This document shows positions 5,597 through 7,318 of a DNA stretch of 7,318 bases, piece after piece. The position numbers were made by a program, and so were the translations under genes. The stretch spans positions 1 through 7,318 of the forward strand of contig CAOVIS010000013.1 in NCBI GenBank assembly GCA_948543905.1. Reading direction: 5' to 3'. The stretch is from an uncultured Bacilli bacterium. GTDB lineage: Bacteria; Bacillota_I; Bacilli_A; RF39; UBA660. Position 1 is the first letter of the stretch. Every line of letters begins with the position of its first letter. The notes under the pieces were generated by a model. The model saw nothing but the letters and a program-made list of their open reading frames with translations, ran no database searches and was not told where the DNA came from.

Positions 5597-6087
5597 GCTT
5601 ATTACTTTCAAATAAACGAGCTGATAAATGGTTTTCTACCTTTACTACTAATAAATGGCTAAAGCAACCTAATGTTAAGTCTGTGGATGTCATTGCTATA
5701 AGACATAATGGCTCAGGTTTAAATATCACAACTTTTTGGGGACAACAATAATATAAGGATAGCAATAATCAAACAAAAAGTATAGATTATCAAAAAGGAG
5801 GAACAAATTCCAAAATGTTTAGCAATGGCGCTGGTATATCTATGAATTTAGTTGATGCTGGTCATGATTTTGTAAACTACATGGCTTATAGTGGTTATTA
5901 CACAAATGATAACATAACTTTTTATGCTTCATATCAACACGCTCAGTCTGATATTTCAATCGCTGACTCTAAAAAATACAATCTATCTTCTGCAGGCCTC
6001 GGCGGTGTAATTACCTTTACTAATGCTAGTATCAGAAGTAAATATGATGGTATGCAAGGCATAAATTATTTATTATCAAGAGTCTAA
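5542..6087 (+). pseudogene. C-terminal remainder of the broken secreted-protein gene
   Basis: In the frame one base back from the 5240 gene, sequence is open from 5542 through 5748 (69 codons: ...YQTSYKRLSLLLSNKR, KWFSTFTTNKWLKQPNVKSVDVIAIRHNGSG, NITTFWGQQ). It is interrupted by one TAA at 5749-5751 and then open in the same frame to the stop at 6085-6087 (YKDSNNQTKSIDYQKGG, NLVDAGHDFVNYMAYSGYY, NITFYASYQHAQSDI, SSAGLGGVITFTNASI). The amino-acid content stays alike across the TAA, so both parts belong to the mature domain of the secreted protein, and the gene carries at least two lesions, a frameshift and a nonsense change. An ATG at 5815 has an AGGAGG 13 bases upstream, but that site is simply the coding sequence for QKGG; a separate 90-residue protein starting there is less likely. 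The repaired gene would encode about 282 residues. Confidence 0.72.
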
Positions 6088-6089
6088 TG

Positions 6090-6116
6090 GAGTGACAAGT
6101 TCACTCTTTTTCTTTT
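6090..6116 (+). terminator. Intrinsic terminator after the broken secreted-protein gene
   Basis: GAGTGA (6090-6095) and TCACTC (6101-6106) pair perfectly around a five-base loop, followed by a T-rich tail (6107-6116). It begins 3 bases after the stop codon and its tail merges with the -35 box of the next promoter. Confidence 0.85.
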
Positions 6117-6143
6117 GACTATATATATTATTAATGCTATAAT
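6115..6143 (+). promoter_or_regulatory. Strong sigma-A-type promoter of the HD hydrolase gene
   Basis: TTGACT (6115-6120) and TATAAT (6138-6143) are separated by 17 bases, with TG one base before the -10. Transcription should start near 6150, about 18 bases before the ATG at 6168; AGGTGG (6158-6163) is the ribosome binding site. Confidence 0.88.
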
Positions 6144-6167
6144 TTAATTAGAAAATTAGGTGGAAAT

Positions 6168-6740
6168 ATGAATAGAGAAGAAGCACTTACAATTTTAAAA
6201 AAATATAATAAAGAACCTTATCACATAAAACATGCCTTAATGGTTGAAAGCATTATGCGTCATTTTGCTGAGATTAATAATTATGATATTGAATTTTGGG
6301 GTATTGTCGGATTACTACATGACTTAGATTATGAAATGTATCCTGAAAGTCATTGTCATAAAGTCATAGAATTATTAGAAAATGAAGGAGCAAGTTCTGA
6401 ATTAATTCATGGCGTTTGTAGTCATGGTTATAATATCTGTTCTGATATCGCCCCAGTTCATTATATGGAAAAAGTTTTATATACTATTGATGAATTAACT
6501 GGGATAATTGCCTCTTTAATAAATATGCGACCTAGTCATAATGCTAAAGGGATGGAAGCATCTACTTTAAAAAAGAAATTTAAAGACAAAACTTTTGCTC
6601 GTGGTTGTTCTCGGGATATTATTAAATCAGGAGTGGAAATGCTTGACTGTGATTTAAACTATATTTTTGAAAATTGTATTGAAGCTATTTCTAAAGATGA
6701 AGACCAAATAGAAATAACAATAAACCAACTAATTAATTAG
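6168..6740 (+). CDS. HD-superfamily hydrolase (COG2316-like)
   Basis: The 190-residue protein is a metal-dependent HD-domain phosphohydrolase by its motif set: His22 in KHALMVE, the HD pair His51-Asp52 in GLLHDLDYE, His86 in CSHGY and Asp108 in TIDELTG. Extra histidines (62, 64, 81) may add metal ligands. Length, spacing and the stretches LTGIIASLINMRPS and LKKKFKDKTFARG match the small stand-alone group annotated as 'predicted hydrolase, HD superfamily' (COG2316). No signal peptide or transmembrane segment is seen, so it acts in the cytosol. Members of the superfamily hydrolyse phosphate esters, often of nucleotides; the substrate of this group is not established to my knowledge. A strong promoter lies just upstream, and the next gene begins 14 bases after the stop, so the two form an operon. 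Confidence 0.92.
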   Translation: MNREEALTILKKYNKEPYHIKHALMVESIMRHFAEINNYDIEFWGIVGLLHDLDYEMYPESHCHKVIELLENEGASSELIHGVCSHGYNICSDIAPVHYMEKVLYTIDELTGIIASLINMRPSHNAKGMEASTLKKKFKDKTFARGCSRDIIKSGVEMLDCDLNYIFENCIEAISKDEDQIEITINQLIN

Positions 6741-6754
6741 AAAGAGGAATAAAA

Positions 6755-7318
6755 ATGACAGAAAAACAATTAGTAAGATTAGAACAAATAAAAAAGGCTC
6801 AGGAAGCTCTAATACAAGAAAGAAAATCTCTTGAAGCCAAAGAACAAGCTTTAACTGAAGAATTTAAAAGTGTAAGTAGAGCTTCTATTTATATTTGCGA
6901 TGAAATAGTCCCTGTACTTGAGTATTTTATTGGCCTAATGGAAGGTAAAGCATATTTTTATAAAGAAAGAAAAATACCTACAACTGACCTTGTAAATGTT
7001 CGTGATAGAAATATTCCTAATGATATTAATTGCTATCGTATCGGTTTTTTATGTAGTGATCCTGATGCTGCTCTAGAAGATATTAATATTAGAATAGAGG
7101 ATTTATATAATACTTCAAACAAAGAGTTAATGTTAAATGAAATATTATTACAACCAGCTCTAAATTATATCCAAATTATTTTTTATAAACCAGTTGGAGG
7201 CATAAAATTTGTTAAGAACTACAATTCTGATAAAGAAGCAAGAGAATATCCTAATGAAGAGAGTAATATTGTTGATGAAAGATATGAATATATAATTGAT
7301 TTTATTAATTTTCTAACC
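6755..7318 (+). CDS. Protein of unknown function with N-terminal coiled coil (3' end outside the window)
   Basis: The frame starts at an ATG preceded by AAAGAGGAA (6741-6749) and stays open for 188 codons to the last base, so the C-terminus is missing. Residues 1-44 (TEKQLVRLEQIKKAQEALIQERKSLEAKEQALTEEFKSV) are rich in Glu, Lys, Gln and Leu and should form a coiled coil or long helix. From residue 45 a mixed, apparently globular region follows (ASIYICDEIVPVLEYFIGLMEGKAYFYKERKIPTTD, CYRIGFLCSDPDAALEDI, LNYIQIIFYKPVGGIKFVKNYN). No signal peptide or transmembrane helix is seen, so it is probably cytosolic. The 14-base gap suggests cotranscription with the HD hydrolase gene. I do not recognise the family, and no domain with a known function can be named. 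Confidence 0.85.
   Translation, partial: MTEKQLVRLEQIKKAQEALIQERKSLEAKEQALTEEFKSVSRASIYICDEIVPVLEYFIGLMEGKAYFYKERKIPTTDLVNVRDRNIPNDINCYRIGFLCSDPDAALEDINIRIEDLYNTSNKELMLNEILLQPALNYIQIIFYKPVGGIKFVKNYNSDKEAREYPNEESNIVDERYEYIIDFINFLT

Noticed and set aside
5574..5765. Minus-strand reading frame of 63 codons
   Set aside because: It has no ribosome binding site and lies opposite the plus-strand coding remnant, so it is a chance frame.
5796..5817. A separate gene starting at the ATG at 5815
   Set aside because: The AGGAGG is 13 bases from the ATG and is explained by the codons for QKGG. The same frame is coding-like well upstream, across the TAA at 5749.
1..7318. CRISPR array, tRNA, rRNA, insertion sequence, transposase or phage genes
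   Set aside because: No regularly spaced repeats, no tRNA cloverleaf, no terminal inverted repeats with a transposase and no phage-type proteins were seen on either strand.

Overview
The window is very AT-rich outside its first gene, with short gaps, strong AGGAGG-type ribosome binding sites, TAA/TAG stops, TGG for tryptophan and sigma-A-type promoters with 17-base spacers. All genes lie on the + strand. The EF-Tu fragment ends in the Bacillota-style [11 protein letters not shown] / SEIIE tail. Together this points to a low-GC Bacillota, probably a gut-type member of the Bacilli or a near-Mollicutes lineage using the standard bacterial code (TGA as stop). The species cannot be named from the sequence.

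Layout. (1) 1-487: the C-terminal 40% of elongation factor Tu (tuf), closed by a hairpin terminator at 495-525. (2) 564-2436: a probable operon with a membrane-anchored C39-like cysteine peptidase carrying Ig-like repeats, split by a one-base frameshift at an ATGA overlap so that the catalytic Cys lies in one piece and the His/Asp in the other, then a membrane-anchored protein of unknown function. (3) 2492-3145: a cytosolic protein of unknown function with a C-x2-H-x-C-x-H cluster, its own promoter and its own terminator. (4) 3262-4308: a membrane-tethered XRE-family regulator (HTH, one transmembrane helix, about 250-residue outside domain), with promoter and terminator. (5) 4386-6087: two tandem paralogous small membrane-anchored proteins, then a secreted-protein gene broken by a frameshift and an in-frame TAA. 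(6) 6168-end: a promoter-driven pair, an HD-superfamily hydrolase and a coiled-coil protein that runs off the window.

Between the housekeeping tuf gene and the HD hydrolase gene, almost everything is membrane-anchored or exported, mostly of unrecognised family, and two genes are broken. This looks like a lineage-specific cell-surface region in flux. The membrane-tethered regulator directly precedes the small membrane-protein cluster, so it could sense an envelope or external signal and control these neighbours, but that link is inferred from position only.

No tRNA, rRNA, CRISPR array, insertion sequence or attachment site was seen. The most interesting candidates are the tandem SWP/NWYDYY paralog family, the tethered regulator beside it, and the two frame-broken exported proteins.
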